A DNA stretch of 64,000 bases from Morella rubra (Eukaryota; Streptophyta; Magnoliopsida; Fagales; Myricaceae), in NCBI GenBank assembly GCA_003952965.2, contig CM025849.1, positions 3,215,726 to 3,279,725 of the forward strand. The letters run 5' to 3'. Positions 11,887 through 28,090 of the stretch are shown one piece after another. How positions within the stretch are numbered: the stretch's first letter is position 1; each line of letters starts with the position of its first letter. Position numbers and translations under genes: made by a program. The notes beneath the pieces are model-generated. The model saw only the letters and a list, made by a program, of their open reading frames with translations, had not been told where the DNA came from and made no database searches.

Positions 11887-12409
11887 TTCTTTTCTTTTTT
11901 TCTTTTTTGCTTCGCTGGATTATTGAACAACGTTTGGATCTCCATAAAATGCACGAGAATTCACATACAATACAACAGTGGCCGCGTAGAGGTTTTACCT
12001 CGGCACCAGCCTTTTATATTACATCTACCTCCTCTTTACAAAAATGTACTGAGATGGAAAAGCATAAAAAAAAAAGATTAAAAAAAAAAAAGATAAAAAA
12101 AAAAGAGGTTGAACATATGATATGGATGCCACCATCATCAACCTTCTCTCTCCCCCCGTCTTTCTCTTTCTACCCACTCCAAACAATCTTCAAGCAGTAT
12201 AGATGACGATTCTACTCTCTCTGAGGCAATCTTCCTCTCCACTCCCAAGGTTCCCAGTGGCACCACAAACTGAATTCTCTTAAAACAAGAGGCCAACGAG
12301 AAGATGACAACATAAAACACAAAGCTATTCAGCCAGGGAAGCTAGATAAGCCATTCTCCTGTTGCTGCCGTCTCACGCAATAAAAGTGCCTGAGCTGCAG
12401 TCGATAGTC

Positions 12410-15400
12410 TCACACAATTGGGATAGGAATACTGTCGTTGTCACTGTTATGATGGATTTGTTTTTGGACAGCCTTAACTGCTGCCACTCTCGCTGCATTG
12501 GCCGCCCTATTGGCTGCAGCTACTGCCCTGTTTACCCTTTCATCCACCTTTGCTACATCATAGGCTTTCTCTGCTGCTCGCCGAGCTTCCTGATTGGAAA
12601 TCAAAACCACAGAACTAATTAAAACAGACCTCTAATGGTAACCTAAATTGTTTAATTAACAGTTCACAGCTTGTTATTCTTTTTACTCTTCCTGTGTCAT
12701 ATGGAGGTGCTGCCAAAAGGCTTTTACATTATACAACAGCAACATTTGTGTTGCATCCGCCAGTTTGAAGTTTTTACCAAAATAAATACAGAAAGATGTT
12801 TGAAGATTAAACTCTTAAAGTAAGAGAATAAGAAGAGAACAGAATAATTGTAAAATGTCTTTGCTTCAAACCAACTAAATTCATGCAGAAAATAATAATT
12901 TGGAACATTGGATGTAAACATTTTCCAGCAATGAAGCACTAATAATGAGGATAAGAAATTTTAATATATGTATGACATTTTTTTATAAATACAGTTGGAA
13001 ATTATATTAACAGTAAATAGCACATACACAATAAATAACAAGGATGATAAGCCGAGACAGGAAATGGGGAACAAGATAGGGTCATACTAGAGTACACTTG
13101 CAAAACCATGTCATAAATGGGCCACAGGGGATTGCCTTATCTGCAGCTAAGATATTTGGAGCCTTACACAATTCAAGTTGGAAGTAAAGTACCTGCACTG
13201 CATTTAACACTTTCGAATGATAAACAGCAACAGGAGATACAGGATAAGTGGTGCTCTGCGTGCTTGGTATGTCAAGAATTCCCTTTTGCCAGTGTCCAGA
13301 TTGTGTTTCACCATTTCTGAATGTGTACATTCCAAGCCCCTGCCTTCTACCCTCGTGCCAGGCTCCCTCATATTGATGGCCATTTGCAAAAGAATAAACC
13401 CCAAACCCATGCATCTTGTCCGCAAAATATTCTCCAGCATATGTGTCCCCATTTCTGTATAAATTAAAATACATGAATGGGAGCAAAGAATAAGAGAGAA
13501 AGGATAGACATTTGTCAATCATTGAGAACCATAAGAGTACATGTGTAAGCATGGATGTGTGTGTAGTAAATAGTTGAAGAAATCATATTCACAAGCTGCT
13601 TAAGTTTGGAATACGCACTAAACACCAATAAGTAGCAAATATTATCTACTAGCAAGAAGTTGGGTCCCATATAATTTAGGAACAAACACTCATTCATTAT
13701 TGCATCCCTTAATGTCCCAGTTATTTGAGGAGACGTTTGATAGGAAAAAGAAATGTCTGGAATTAGAGTCCACCCTTTCTGTCAAGTTGGGAACACCAAC
13801 AATCTTCCTAACAACAAAAGTACAATGTGACAAATTTAATCATACATAACACTGATGTCATCGGCTCATCATTCTAGTCCTGATGAATCAGTGCTTTGAA
13901 AAGCACAATGCAATATTACCATGAAATATGAAATCAGACATTTCATCTGAACAAAACAAAGGCCAAGGCAATTCTCTCATAAAAAGGATAATTTGAGCAA
14001 CAAATACATAATACTTGGGCATTGAAAAGGAAGGCTAAAATGATTATAAAAAATAGGTCTATCCCACTCAATTTCAAACTTTCCTAACCTTGGACTTGAC
14101 AGAAATCAGGACCACTACGTTCACCAGCCTCTGACAACTTAAAACAAGTCCACTGAAACATAATGCAAAAAGAACTAAAACTAAGCTTAATTATATCTAT
14201 TGACCATATAGCAATTGGCAAGCAGAACCAATAGCAACATGAAGTACACGCAATAACCCACATATCCCCAAATATAACACCAGAAGGCACAAACTTCATG
14301 CTTCAACCACTGATTTATGAACAACAATAAAACCAATAGCACTATACCCTACCTGAAATGGTAGTGGCCAAGACCGTGCTTAACGCCCCATTTGAACTCC
14401 CCAACATACCGACTCCCATCCTCGCAGGTATGCACTCCACACCCGTGGCTCTGCCCATTAGCCCATTCGCCAGCATAAACATCACCAGTATAAAACCGAT
14501 ATACCCCAAAACCTTGCCGAAGCCCCTGCCTATACTGCCCGCGATACCGGCTCCCCCTGGCCCACGTCTCGACCCCATAGCCGTCATACTTGCCATCCAC
14601 CCAGTCCCCCTCGTACCTTCCACTCATGTAATAGTAATACACCCCACTCCCCGAGCACTTCCCCTTGTGAAACTCACCCTCGTATACGTCCCCGTTGCTA
14701 TAGACCTGGACCCAACAACCCGAACTCGGTCTCTTCTCGGATTTCGGCTTCGAACCAATGGACCAGAACACCGGCAGTGGGGTACGGGAGAGGGAAGAGC
14801 CGTGGGAGAGCTTGATCGGGAAGGACCGCGCGAGGAAGAGGCGTATGGAGGGGAGGCGAGGAAGCGCGAGATTGAGCGATAACAAGAGCGCGGCGGAGAA
14901 GGCGAAGGCGGAGAGGAAGTCAAGGAGAAAAGAGCGGCTCGGGTGGGACACCAGGAAGTAGAAGAAAGGGAGAGAGAGCAATAGGATCAGCCGCAGATGG
15001 ACCCGCAGCAGCCGCAAGTGATTGGCTTTACGGAGAGTCCGATACAGAAAGGTCTTCACCGCCAGCGAGAAGGAGAACAAAGACGCTTTTTGGGTACTGA
15101 ATTGCGGCGGGTGCGAGTGGAATTGGTAAATGGTGGGGGATTTAGAGAGAGAGGAAGGGGTCTGGGTCAAAAGGGGCCGCTTGTAGGGCGTGGACGAAGA
15201 GGAAGAAGACGGAGAGGGAGGAGCAATTGGGTCATTCTGTTGTTGTTGTTGCTGCTGGTGTTGGTGGTGAGCGGGAGGGGATTGAAGAGGAAGAGAAGGA
15301 GACGGGAAGGGATGAAAGGATTGTTCGAGATTGGGAGAAGGGTGGGAATTGTAAGATTGCTTGTGGTAGATGGAGGAAGGAGGAGGGAAGAGTAGCGGAG

Positions 15401-15473
15401 GGGTAGGGTTGAAATCGGAAGAGACGCCGGTGCTTTCTTTTCCGATCTGAACTTCGGATTTCTTCTGATGCAT
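12410..15473 (-). CDS. MORN-repeat membrane protein
   Basis: Three coding exons on the minus strand, 15473-14353, 13454-13193 and 12589-12410, join in frame to a 520-residue protein. Residues 1-130 are rich in Pro, Ser and Gln. Two hydrophobic segments (about 154-176 and 181-204) predict a membrane hairpin. From about residue 256 there are seven MORN repeats of the Y-x-G-x-[FW] type (YEGEFHKGKCSGSG, YEGDWVDGKYDGYG, YRGQYRQGLRQGFG, YAGEWANGQSHGCG, YVGEFKWGVKHGLG, YAGEYFADKMHGFG, YEGAWHEGRRQGLG) and one partial. The C terminus is an Ala/Arg-rich helix (EARRAAEKAYDVAKVDERVN). Plant relatives are annotated as MORN-motif proteins; MORN repeats often bind phospholipids, but no reaction is established here. 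I chose the Met at 15473 (MHQKKSEVQIGKES) over an upstream in-frame Met at 15593, whose extension is basic and low complexity. Confidence 0.92.
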
Positions 15474-15870
15474 TACATATATGAAAAGAACACACCTTTC
15501 CTTATGCTTCTCTTTTCTGTTTTCTGTTGTTCTCTGATGAAAATTTTTCTTTCGTTTTTTCTGTGCGTTGTGTTTGTGTGGGAATGAATTCAAATGGGGT
15601 ATGTGGGTTCGGCGTATTTTTCTATGGGGTAACGTTTTAGGTATTGGTGCTACTGTTTCTTCAGAGAAAGAGAGAGAGCGGTGTGTGCGTGAAATTTATG
15701 GTAACGGGGGAAGAGAGAGAGTGAGAGAGAAGAAATTGAAAGGAGGAAGAGAATGAGATGTGCAAGAAAAGAAAAGAGAGTCTGACCGAGTGACCGACCT
15801 CTGTGCCCTCAACTCCTACTAGGGATTGGGAGGGGGGAGGGAGGATGCGAGATTCATATTTCACCTCGTG
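15474..15870 (-). promoter_or_regulatory. MORN gene leader and proximal promoter
   Basis: The region upstream of the MORN start contains a GA-rich tract on the plus strand (15664-15760), which reads as CT-rich on the coding strand. Such pyrimidine tracts are common in plant leaders and core promoters. No TATA box can be assigned with confidence. Confidence 0.4.
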
Positions 15871-17880
15871 AATTCATATTAACTACCACCGTGCCACTGT
15901 TCAGAAAAACTGATTAACTGAGAGGTGTTTTGATGTTTTCATTCGTTCCCTTTTTTAAGGTTGTTACTAGAAGTATTTTTTTTAACCTTTCAAAATAATA
16001 ATATTTTACTATATAAAAAAAAACTTGTAAGCTGAGAAAGTGAAATTTGATTTTTTTTACTTGGAAAGTAATTCCACAACAAACTTGTGAATTGTTGTTA
16101 CTAGTTTTTTTCTTTTCTTTTTTGGCTTTTTTTTTTTTATAACCCATGGTTTCTAATTATAATAACTATTTTATTAAATTGAGATGCAGATGAAATTATT
16201 GGTTAAGGTGTGAAAATAATGATTTTATTTTATTGGGAACATATTTTCTGATCTTTAATTTAGACTATATTTCATCCCGTTATTATGTACGAATAGAGAC
16301 TATAACCAAAAAAAAAAATCTAAAAATTATAGGTTTGTATGGTTTTAATTCGAATAATAAATTATTGCAACAATCCAAATTCCATTTGAAATGAATTTCA
16401 TGCATTTAATTCCTCTATTATATATTTTGATATCTTGGTCTTCATTTCAAAAGCAAACACGGTTTTGACCATTTACGAATAAATTCAAATTTGCTTCTTT
16501 TTCTCTTTTTTTTTTTAAAAAAAAAATTTTGAATTTCAGTAATTTTATGAAAAAAAGTCAGGCTGAATTCTGCTTGTTTTTAGCAAAACATTGACCGAGC
16601 ATGTATCACTGCTTAGCTCACCTTCATTACCCTTGTTTGAATAATATAATTATTATATTCATTAAATGATTTTCAAATTATTTGTGAAATTAGAGTGCCA
16701 TGATGCCATCTTTTTCCGCATTGTCTTGCTCTTTTTTTCATTGGATTTAACATTATTAGCACTACACGTGTGATTAATTTATATTAAATTTCTAATTGAA
16801 ATTCATTATTCAATTTTTATTTGTCTAGATCCATTTCCAATTGCTTCTAGAAAAATAATCCCTGCAAGAAAAATTAGGTTGCAACAGGGAATTGCATGTC
16901 ATCATTAAAAACACAAAAATGGTCTCTAAAAATCATACGTGACGAGAAAACGTGGTCGATAACTTCTTTAGAAATACAACATCGTGAAAAGTCTTTATCG
17001 ATCACAAACAAACTCTCACTAAAAATTATCTCAAATAGCGATTATCGTCATTGAGTGTGTATACTATTGATATATTTCTATTAAATAAGTGGTCAAAAAA
17101 CTATTGACCTATTCTTCATCTAGAAATGGAAGATGCTAATATGCAAATACACAAATATGTGGGGCTCTTAATTTTCTTCTTTAATTAGTAAATGGCAAAC
17201 AATATGCAAGGATCTAAACTTGTTCTACTTCAGATGATCATGATTTTGATCGTTCAGATCATAGATCATGGCTTAGGAATTGGGGTTGTTGAATTATCTT
17301 TACTATAATTTAATTGAGAATTGATCAAGCAGTCATTATTGTGTAAAATGTGTAAAATTAAATAATTTTGGAGGAATATTTTATATATAGTGATAGTTTT
17401 AAGAATTTGTCAAGAAATTAATAATAATTAGTTTGCTTTCCAAAGTACAATAATGATATTCCATCCATATATAGAATTGCACGAGATTCTTCTATCTCAT
17501 AAAATAATTACACGTATTCCCCAAGTATTCCTACTTCAAAACGATAAAATAAAGATTAAAAAAAATGTTAATATATCAAAGTCGTTGCGCCTGTATTGGA
17601 TTCAACAACTTTTTTTTAAAAAAAAAAAGGAAAAGAAAAAGACAAAAGAATTTTAGCAGCTGGATCTTTGAAAATAGAACTTTCTGATATTTCCTTTTCT
17701 TGAATCCAGATTCCATCTTCTTTCTAAATTCTTCAGTGTAACTTGGCTTCCTGATATGCCCTTGCTCTTGAGTACATTTTCCTTCCCAAATGCTAATTGG
17801 CTTCTTTCTAACACAGAGAAAGCCATATAAATATTAAGCTTAAGGCTGATTTCCCCAAAGTTAAAAAATATTATTATATA
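15871..17880. other. AT-rich intergenic DNA
   Basis: No gene seen. The stretch is AT-rich with short poly-A/T runs, and none of its short open frames has recognisable content. Confidence 0.6.
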
Positions 17881-17882
17881 TA

Positions 17883-18225
17883 GGCTTAATTATACAAACA
17901 GTCTATATGGTATAACGTCTTGACAAAAGGTCTATGTCGTAAACGTTTGTACAAATTCGTTAATGTGGTCAATGTATAGTAAAAAAACGGTCACTCCATC
18001 TCAGTTCCATCATCTCACTTAACGCTCGATGTTGAACTGTGAATTAGTAATATATAACTAGTTGGTTGGAGATTTAATTCAGCTTATCATAGGGCGTTAT
18101 GGGAGATGTTGGAACTAAAACAAAAGGATCATTTTGTTAATTATACACTGACCACATGGACAAATTTGTACAAACATTTAACATAGAGACCTTTTTGTTA
18201 AAACATTATATATCTGCCCAACACA
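17883..18225. mobile_element. MITE with ~65-bp inverted repeats
   Basis: Left arm (about 17905-17985) and right arm (about 18145-18215) are imperfect complements. Both contain ACAAAAGGTCT-like and GTTTGTACAAATT words followed by ATGTGGTCA. The interior is about 150 bp and has no coding capacity. Long arms and small size suggest a Mutator-like MITE, but I could not define a target duplication. Confidence 0.7.
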
Positions 18226-21100
18226 TTACCAACTGTAATTTTAGCCATTTTAATAACAAATTGTTTTTAATTCCCATGGTCGTATTGGAATCTTGGAGTA
18301 TGTTTATTTTGTAAAAGTATTCTAAAATATAATGAATACAACAAGTTCACAAAACAAACATCAAAAACATTAAAAAATCATACACAAACACCAGTGACTT
18401 TTCTTACAAATTCTAATACTTTTTTTTAAAAAAAAAATCTAACAAATCTACTATTTCCATACTTTTTCACCAAACTTAACTCCTATACTTTTTTATTAAA
18501 AACTTACATCAAATCATCTCTCTACACCTTTTTACAAATTTCAATAAAAATTAACATAACGTTTGACATTTCAAAATTTTAATAAAATTTTACTTTTCTC
18601 AAACACACTTCAAAATTTTACTTTTACTTTTACTTTTATAACTCATTAACCAATTCTAATGCCACCTCTTTTTTAACACCAATACAAAATTTTAATAAAA
18701 TTTTGAATCTAAGCGCAATGTAAATTTCTTAAAAACTTTTCACTAATTTTTACACAAAAATTTATAAAATTTCAATATACATAAATATTCATAATTTTAT
18801 CAAAATTCTAAAAATCTTATAATTTTTTATTAAACAATATCCCCTGGTTCCTTTTTCCCTTTTAAAATCTTACCCATTTTATCGGAAAAGAAGCTGCTTT
18901 AAAATCAAGAGTAACCAAAGAAAGAAAAAGAAAAAGAAAAAAAATAATCTTCCTGAACTTTTCAGTGGCCAACCTAACTAATCCTAGCATCACTTGTAGG
19001 ACCATAGCGTCTTAGAAGTCTAATCCACCTGCACATGCTTTTGGTGCTGAAAGAGATTGCTTTCTCATCGAATGATTTTTTTTTTTTTTTTGAGCAATTT
19101 CTCATCGAATGATTGAAAGCAAAAGGAACCCTCGGTATAGAAGGAAGCTCCCGATCGATATGCCTACATTAATTGTAGAGGAATCCAATGGACTATATAT
19201 GGGTTGTCTTTGACAAATTTGTAATAATTTTGTACTAATTATTCTCATTAACATGAACAAGCTAAATTAGTCACTTTGATTTATCTATAGCCATGGAATA
19301 TATATGAGGTCCGTCCATGTATAGTCTATAGATAAGATAAGCTTCCTACTACCCTGGGAATGGCTTATCGCGCGTGGTTAGCCGATGATCTTTGAGCAAA
19401 CTATCCCTAATGGAGTTATTTTGCTGTAATCTTCTCACCTAATGACTCGAGGCTGTGCTGTGTATTTGTACACGAAGCATAAGCAATAACAAAGTCGATC
19501 TTCATTAATCTTATCTCTATCTACTTCCTTATCTTTCTCTCACTATATATATTCTGATCAACATTATCTTCAGTGATCTTCATGACCAAATTCATAGGTT
19601 CATCAGGGAACGAGAAGGATTGTTTGCTAATTAAGAGTCAATTCTCCCGTTAATATCAACGCCGGCAATCATGGAGTCAGCTCCCAAGTGGGTCAATGGC
19701 AGAAAATTCAAAGATATCATATGTATGTATTATTTCTAGGGTATACTGACCAGTGACCAATATTCGTCAAAATAGATTTCGAGTGTCCTCCCATAAAAAC
19801 ACCCTTTCGTGAACAGCATCATCATCGAAGGCTCCAGTTCCAAAAAGTATGCATGCTTTGGATGGTAACTGACAAGAGAAATATAGAAATTGGGTGGCAA
19901 AGGAGGATGCTTGGAGTAACTTTTTTGTCAGCATGGACCATGGTTAGACACACCCAAGTGGAGGAGGGACTGTTCTAAGTTACGAGCTGATGAGAAGAAA
20001 AGCAGGATCAGAAGTTAAAAATATGGTTTGGTGAACTGAATCTGAAAAGAGAACAAGGAAAAAGTGGGAAAAAAGTTTGAATGAATTACAGTAAGGACGA
20101 GAGAGTAAAATAAAAGAAGATTATGTTATTGAACATGAGACAGTCGATCCCACTTGGATCGTTTGATCGCCTTCTCGAACGGGTGGGAGATCGATAGCTA
20201 GCGCTAGTGAGGTTGATTTTTCGATGGTAAAGTTGGTAGGAGTGATCTTCTGATGGTTCTTTCGTGTTTCAAATTTCTGTAGTCAATTTGCTTAGATCGT
20301 TTTTTACCAGACAAAATCTAGTGAAGAATACTGTAAACAAAGCAGTCCTTATCGCTCCTTACACATGCCATGGATGTGTTTGCTGTCTGTTGCGTGCCAA
20401 AGAAAATACGATGACTCAAGTTCTTGTTTTTCCTGAATAAACAGGGCGATAACGAAAAATAATGAATAAATAGACCTAAAACAGAGACAAATGAGGGACG
20501 TATGACTGGGTTCCAAAGAAAGAAAGCGACTCTGTTTTTTTTTAAGTAGACAGTGACTCTATGACTGGTTCGTAAGATTATGAACGATTACATCAATGTT
20601 GTGTACTTTTCAAGCTATCCGTTAACTTGATGTGGAAGAGAATACAGAATATCGTCAAGTGAAGGAGCTACAGAAGAGGGAGAGGAAAGGGAGCTAGGGA
20701 AACATATAGCCAATTCTGACAAGGCAAGGACGGGCTACTTAAAGCAAAGCTTAAATATTGGAGCTCGACGAAGGCTGAGTCATATGGATATCAAGTGACC
20801 TTGAACGGCCTCGGCCTCGGCTGGCTGGTTATGTACTTCTCAAATTATACGGGTTTAGAATGGTGGCTTTCAAGCTCCGACTCGCAACAGACATGCGAAA
20901 CTGACGATGGAGGTTCTCTTCTTTGGAAGGCACTGCATCGTGGTAAATACATGTAGGGATCGCTCAGATGCCCAAGTGCGTCCTACAGTCCATGCCACGC
21001 GCGCGGGGTAGTGTACCCTAGTTTTCATATATTGCACAATAGTAAATACGTGTATAAGTTCTCTACTAATAAATACATTCTCACTATGTGAGAGTTACTA
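18226..21100. other. Gene-free intergenic DNA
   Basis: No open frame of note in either strand. 18300-18860 is AT-rich and MITE-like in composition; 18900-21000 is of more even composition. A potential short hairpin lies near 20147-20198 (TCGATCCCAC paired with GTGGGAGATCGA), but the stem is too short to call an RNA gene. A long non-coding RNA cannot be excluded from sequence alone. Confidence 0.5.
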
Positions 21101-21102
21101 TA

Positions 21103-21294
21103 GGGGCGTGTGTTTACTGAAATTTTGGAGAATATTCTTAAAATTTTAGAAATATTTTGAATGTTAAAGTTTATTGGGGTCTGTGAAAGGTGTGAAGTAT
21201 ATGTGTAAATGTGTAAAGTTTATTGAGATTTGTGAAATGTGTTTAGTGTGGTAGAAATTTTAGACCTCTAAAAAATTGGACAAACAAACACCCC
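21103..21294. mobile_element. Small MITE (GGGGTGTTTGTTT type)
   Basis: The ends, GGGGCGTGTGTTTACTG and the complement of GGGGTGTTTGTTTGTCC, are imperfect inverted repeats around 192 bp. Ends of this type are common on Harbinger- or hAT-related plant MITEs. The target duplication is unclear. Confidence 0.55.
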
Positions 21295-21962
21295 TTATGT
21301 GTGATACTTTTCATAAATACCCAATCCTAAAATATTAGATATTATATTAACTTTTGAAAAACTTTAACACTTGAGATAACCTTGTTTTTAATATCAATGA
21401 TAAGAAATGATATCTATACCTTGAAATGTAGTCCAAAGATATTATAGTATAATATACAGAAACATTGCAAGCAATATATTTATTTATGTAGAAATATATA
21501 TATATATATATATATCTGAAAGATCTAAGAGAGCCACCTCGGGTGTACTTTAACGGACATAAGGGCTGGTTACAATAGAACCTATTACAACACAGACAAA
21601 GGCCCAAAGGGCCACAAACAAACCAAATGGGCCTCATGGCCCAAAAATCAACAGTAGATGAAGGTCACAACCAACCGGGCCACACAGCCAACTAACCTAA
21701 CCCAGGTCCAAAGACCCGAACCTGAGAGTTGTTGCAAAGAAGATGCAAGGACGGACACCTCGAACCCACTTTCCCAGGGAGTCATCCATATGCTAGTATC
21801 TACAAAAGAGGCCCACATAGAGGTGGCTCCTAGTAAAAGGTGGAGGAGATCAATTATGGTAACTAGCTACCAGTTGATGACCGACTGTTGTGGTCTTGGG
21901 TTGAACTGTTAAAGTCTGTTGGGCAAGGTCCAGAAAGCCCATGTGCCTAGAAGTATTATATA
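21295..21962. other. Spacer with a GGCCCA-rich block
   Basis: 21530-21930 is GC-richer than its surroundings, with several GGGCC/GGCCC words, and is bounded by AGCCACCTC (about 21533) and its complement GAGGTGGCT (about 21825). It may be a fragment of an old transposable element. No protein family is recognisable. A short TA-dinucleotide run lies at 21493-21515. Confidence 0.4.
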
Positions 21963-22146
21963 GGTGTATTTGTTTATTAAAATTTTAGGTCTTCTAAAAT
22001 TTTAACGTAATAAAATAATCATAATATAATTTTTTTATATTAAATTATTATTTTTTATTATAATAAATATAAAAAATTTATTTAAATTATCTATTTTCAC
22101 TCTTTTATTAATTTTAATATTTTAAAATTTTAACACTCAAACGTAA
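21963..22146. mobile_element. Small AT-rich MITE
   Basis: It begins GGTGTATTTGTTTATTAAAA and ends in AAAATTTTAACACTCAAACG, giving imperfect inverted ends. The interior is very AT-rich. It resembles the element at 38721-38894 in length, end sequence and interior. Confidence 0.5.
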
Positions 22147-22149
22147 TAA

Positions 22150-22807
22150 TCCGTAATCTAAATCTTGATTAGATGTATTGAACGGAAGAATTGTCTAGCT
22201 TTTTAATTTTATCTTTCGAAACTTGCCACTTGAATTTGGCTATTATATTTTCCTTTTATTTTCTTAGAATGCAGACACGAGTTTGTTACACGATTCGGCA
22301 ACCCTTTTACAAGTTTCGGCAACAAGGTTGCCCTGTTGCTGGAACGCAAAGGAAATGAAGAAATCTCGGACGAATTTCAGACTCCTCAATTAGCCCATAT
22401 TTTAGATATCTGTAAATATATACCTTTTATCAGAGCCTCCGAAAACGGTAATGTTTTCAGGGTATGCAGAATTTAAAACCTCGACGCATACTCAACTGCA
22501 TGATCATAACAGAGAATATCCCAAAAACGTAGCTGCAAAGCAGTTGACATACGCTCAACCCAAGATCAAAGAAGAAGCTTACAAACGCTCTGTTAAATTC
22601 AAGAAATGAAATAAAGGATACGTTTGCTCTGCTAATAGACATTTTTTTTTTTCACTTTAAACACTTTCATTGGTAAATCAATTGTAGTACTCAGCATTCC
22701 AGCTCGCATGTTATAGCTTTTCATATTTCAACACATGCGTGAGGCAAAATCAGAACCGCCACAAATGGACAATTGGAGAGAATTCATCACAATGTCTGCC
22801 TCTTTCG
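22150..22807 (-). other. CK2 beta 3' UTR and downstream spacer
   Basis: Probably 3' untranslated sequence of the CK2 beta gene nearest 22807, then AT-rich spacer. No other gene seen. Confidence 0.4.
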
Positions 22808-26164
<3,357 letters not shown>

Positions 26165-26284
26165 AATTCCTTCCGGATATCTCTCCGAGCTCTCACACGC
26201 TGGCCGGGATCCTAAAAGCCCAATATTTCAAGCTCTGGCACCGCACATTAGACGCAAACCCTCTGGAATTGCACAAGAACGGGT

Positions 26285-26301
26285 GGGGGGGGGGGGGGGG
26301 G
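26285..26301 (+). repeat. Poly-G tract (17 G) upstream of CK2 beta
   Basis: Seventeen consecutive G on the plus strand, poly-C in the predicted leader or promoter of the minus-strand CK2 beta gene, about 120 bp before its ATG. It could be real or a base-calling artefact. Confidence 0.85.
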
Positions 26302-27031
26302 AATCAAGGGTTTAGGGATCGAACGGTGGCGTTTCGAAGGGAAAAAAGAGATCGACGTAGGTAGAGCATGGATTCGGAATATAAGGGAGATAAAAGGTGG
26401 GGGATTTGAAGAGAGAAAGTGATGGAGACAGCTAGGGCTTGCGACTGTATGTAAGAGAAGATGGGGAATGGGAGAGGCAGCAGCTGAGCTCCCCTTAGGT
26501 TCCCTCTGTCTCCCTTTGTTTTCTTGTCCTTCTCATGTCATCCCTTATTCGTTTTGGACTAAAAAAATCTTTCCATTTTATTGGCTTTCCCTTTCTATTT
26601 TTTAAATATATTTTCCTTCCAATATATCCAAGTTCCATTAACAACCCATAAAGTTAGGAGTTATGGTGAAACTACAGTTCTTTCCCATGAAGGTGATCTT
26701 TAAAACGACATCTCATTGGAATCTTTGTCACAATTGAAAAGTTTTTCAATGTCCGGTGATTTTTCTAAACGCACGCAGCCACCAATTCCACCTCCTCCAC
26801 CACCTTATTCCCCCTGTCTCCTCCAATGTCACGTGTTCACCACTTAACCTCAAACAAGTTATTTTCAAAACGTTTTCCATCAACCTCATTTGTGATTTCT
26901 CGATTCGTTCCGTACAACTGAATAATTAGGAAAATATTTGAGTCTTAAAGTTTAAGTCATAATATTTTCTAACAAAAGTTGTGAGGTTGTCAATACATTA
27001 ATAAATTTCACCAATGATCTAGATTATATTA
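26302..27031. other. CK2 beta promoter region and intergenic spacer
   Basis: This holds the upstream region of the minus-strand CK2 beta gene. No further open frame of interest and no clearly assignable core promoter motif. Confidence 0.45.
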
Positions 27032-27040
27032 AATAATATA

Positions 27041-27443
27041 GAGTTAAATACACTTTGAGCTTTTCAAATATGTACGTCTTAACACTGTATACCCAAATAT
27101 ATTATTTTTATTACGTTACACACATCAATTATTGATTTTTGACACTTTACATTATAAGGTAAAATTTTTTATTAGTTTGGATGAAAATTTATTTTTTGGC
27201 CTAAAAAATTACAATTTTACCCTTACAAACGGTCACGATAAAAAAAAAAAAGTATCAAAATAAAATTGTCACACAAAAAAAGTTATTTTTCGTTTAAATT
27301 AAAAAAATCAAAATTTTTAACCAAAAGGTGCAAAAGTGTTTGAAAATTAAATAATTAATAGATGTAATGTGACAAAAATAATAAATTAAGGTGTAAAGTA
27401 TAAGAACATTGTAATTGAAGGATATAAAATATACATTTATCCT
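27041..27443. mobile_element. Mutator-like MITE with perfect 9-bp target duplication
   Basis: A 403-bp element between two copies of AATAATATA (27032-27040 and 27444-27452). Its termini (GAGTTAAATACACTTTG at the left; AGGATAAATGTATATT read inward from the right on the other strand) extend as imperfect inverted repeats of about 75 bp. A 9-bp duplication with long terminal inverted repeats is the hallmark of Mutator-like elements. It has no coding capacity. Confidence 0.8.
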
Positions 27444-27634
27444 AATAATATATTAATGGCGTTTTAGGACCATTATTGTATCAGATAATATATTATTTAG
27501 AATTGGAGTTGATTTAAATTGTTTCTCTGACCGAGGGTCCTTTAGCGTGGTTTTTGTAGTTGACGAAAGGGAAGTAGGTAAGATGGTAGGGGTAGTTTTA
27601 ATTGGCAAAATTCTTTCGTAAGTTATAAAAACAA

Positions 27635-28090
27635 GGCTTAATTGTATTCAGGGCTCTGAGTTATATGAAGGTTGTAAAAATGAGTCTCCTGAGGTAACAT
27701 TTTCAACAAATAGACGAGAGGTATAGTTTATAACCCCTTCCATCTATTTTTCCCCGTTAACGGCCATTGCTAACAGGGCTTTAAAATTTAATCATCACGC
27801 TTAAAAAACGAACTGTCCACATGTTCAATTATACATTGCCACATCTGCGCCAGGTGTCTAGGAGAGGACGTCAGTGTGTTGGGCGCGGTGAGCTGGCAGA
27901 CACCTAGCGTAGATGTGGCGTGGATGTTTTAATTGGGCAATGACGCTTTCTTATTCGTTACGACGAAAAATAGTCAGAGGGATCTCGATTTGACTTAAAC
28001 TCTATTTCAGGATTTTATTTGTTAAAAACGTTATCACAGGAATTCATTTACAACCTTCATATACCTCAAGACCCTGAATGCAATTAATCC
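27635..28090. mobile_element. Mutator-like MITE with ~140-bp inverted repeats
   Basis: A 456-bp element. The left arm starts GGCTTAATTGTATTCAGGG and the right arm ends CCCTGAATGCAATTAATCC. The arms are imperfect complements for roughly 140 bp and share the TATATGAAGGTTGTAAA word. The flanking 9-mers are TAAAAACAA (27626-27634) and TAAAAAAAA (28091-28099), a target duplication with one mismatch. The centre has a second inverted pair (CCAGGTGTCTAGGAG / CAGACACCTAGCG). No coding capacity. Confidence 0.8.

Noticed and set aside
14358..15395. Plus-strand frames opposite the MORN exon
   Set aside because: Shadows of the minus-strand MORN gene, whose splicing and repeats are clear.
20147..20198. 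Possible microRNA hairpin
   Set aside because: The stem is only about ten pairs with a bulge, too short for a plant microRNA precursor.
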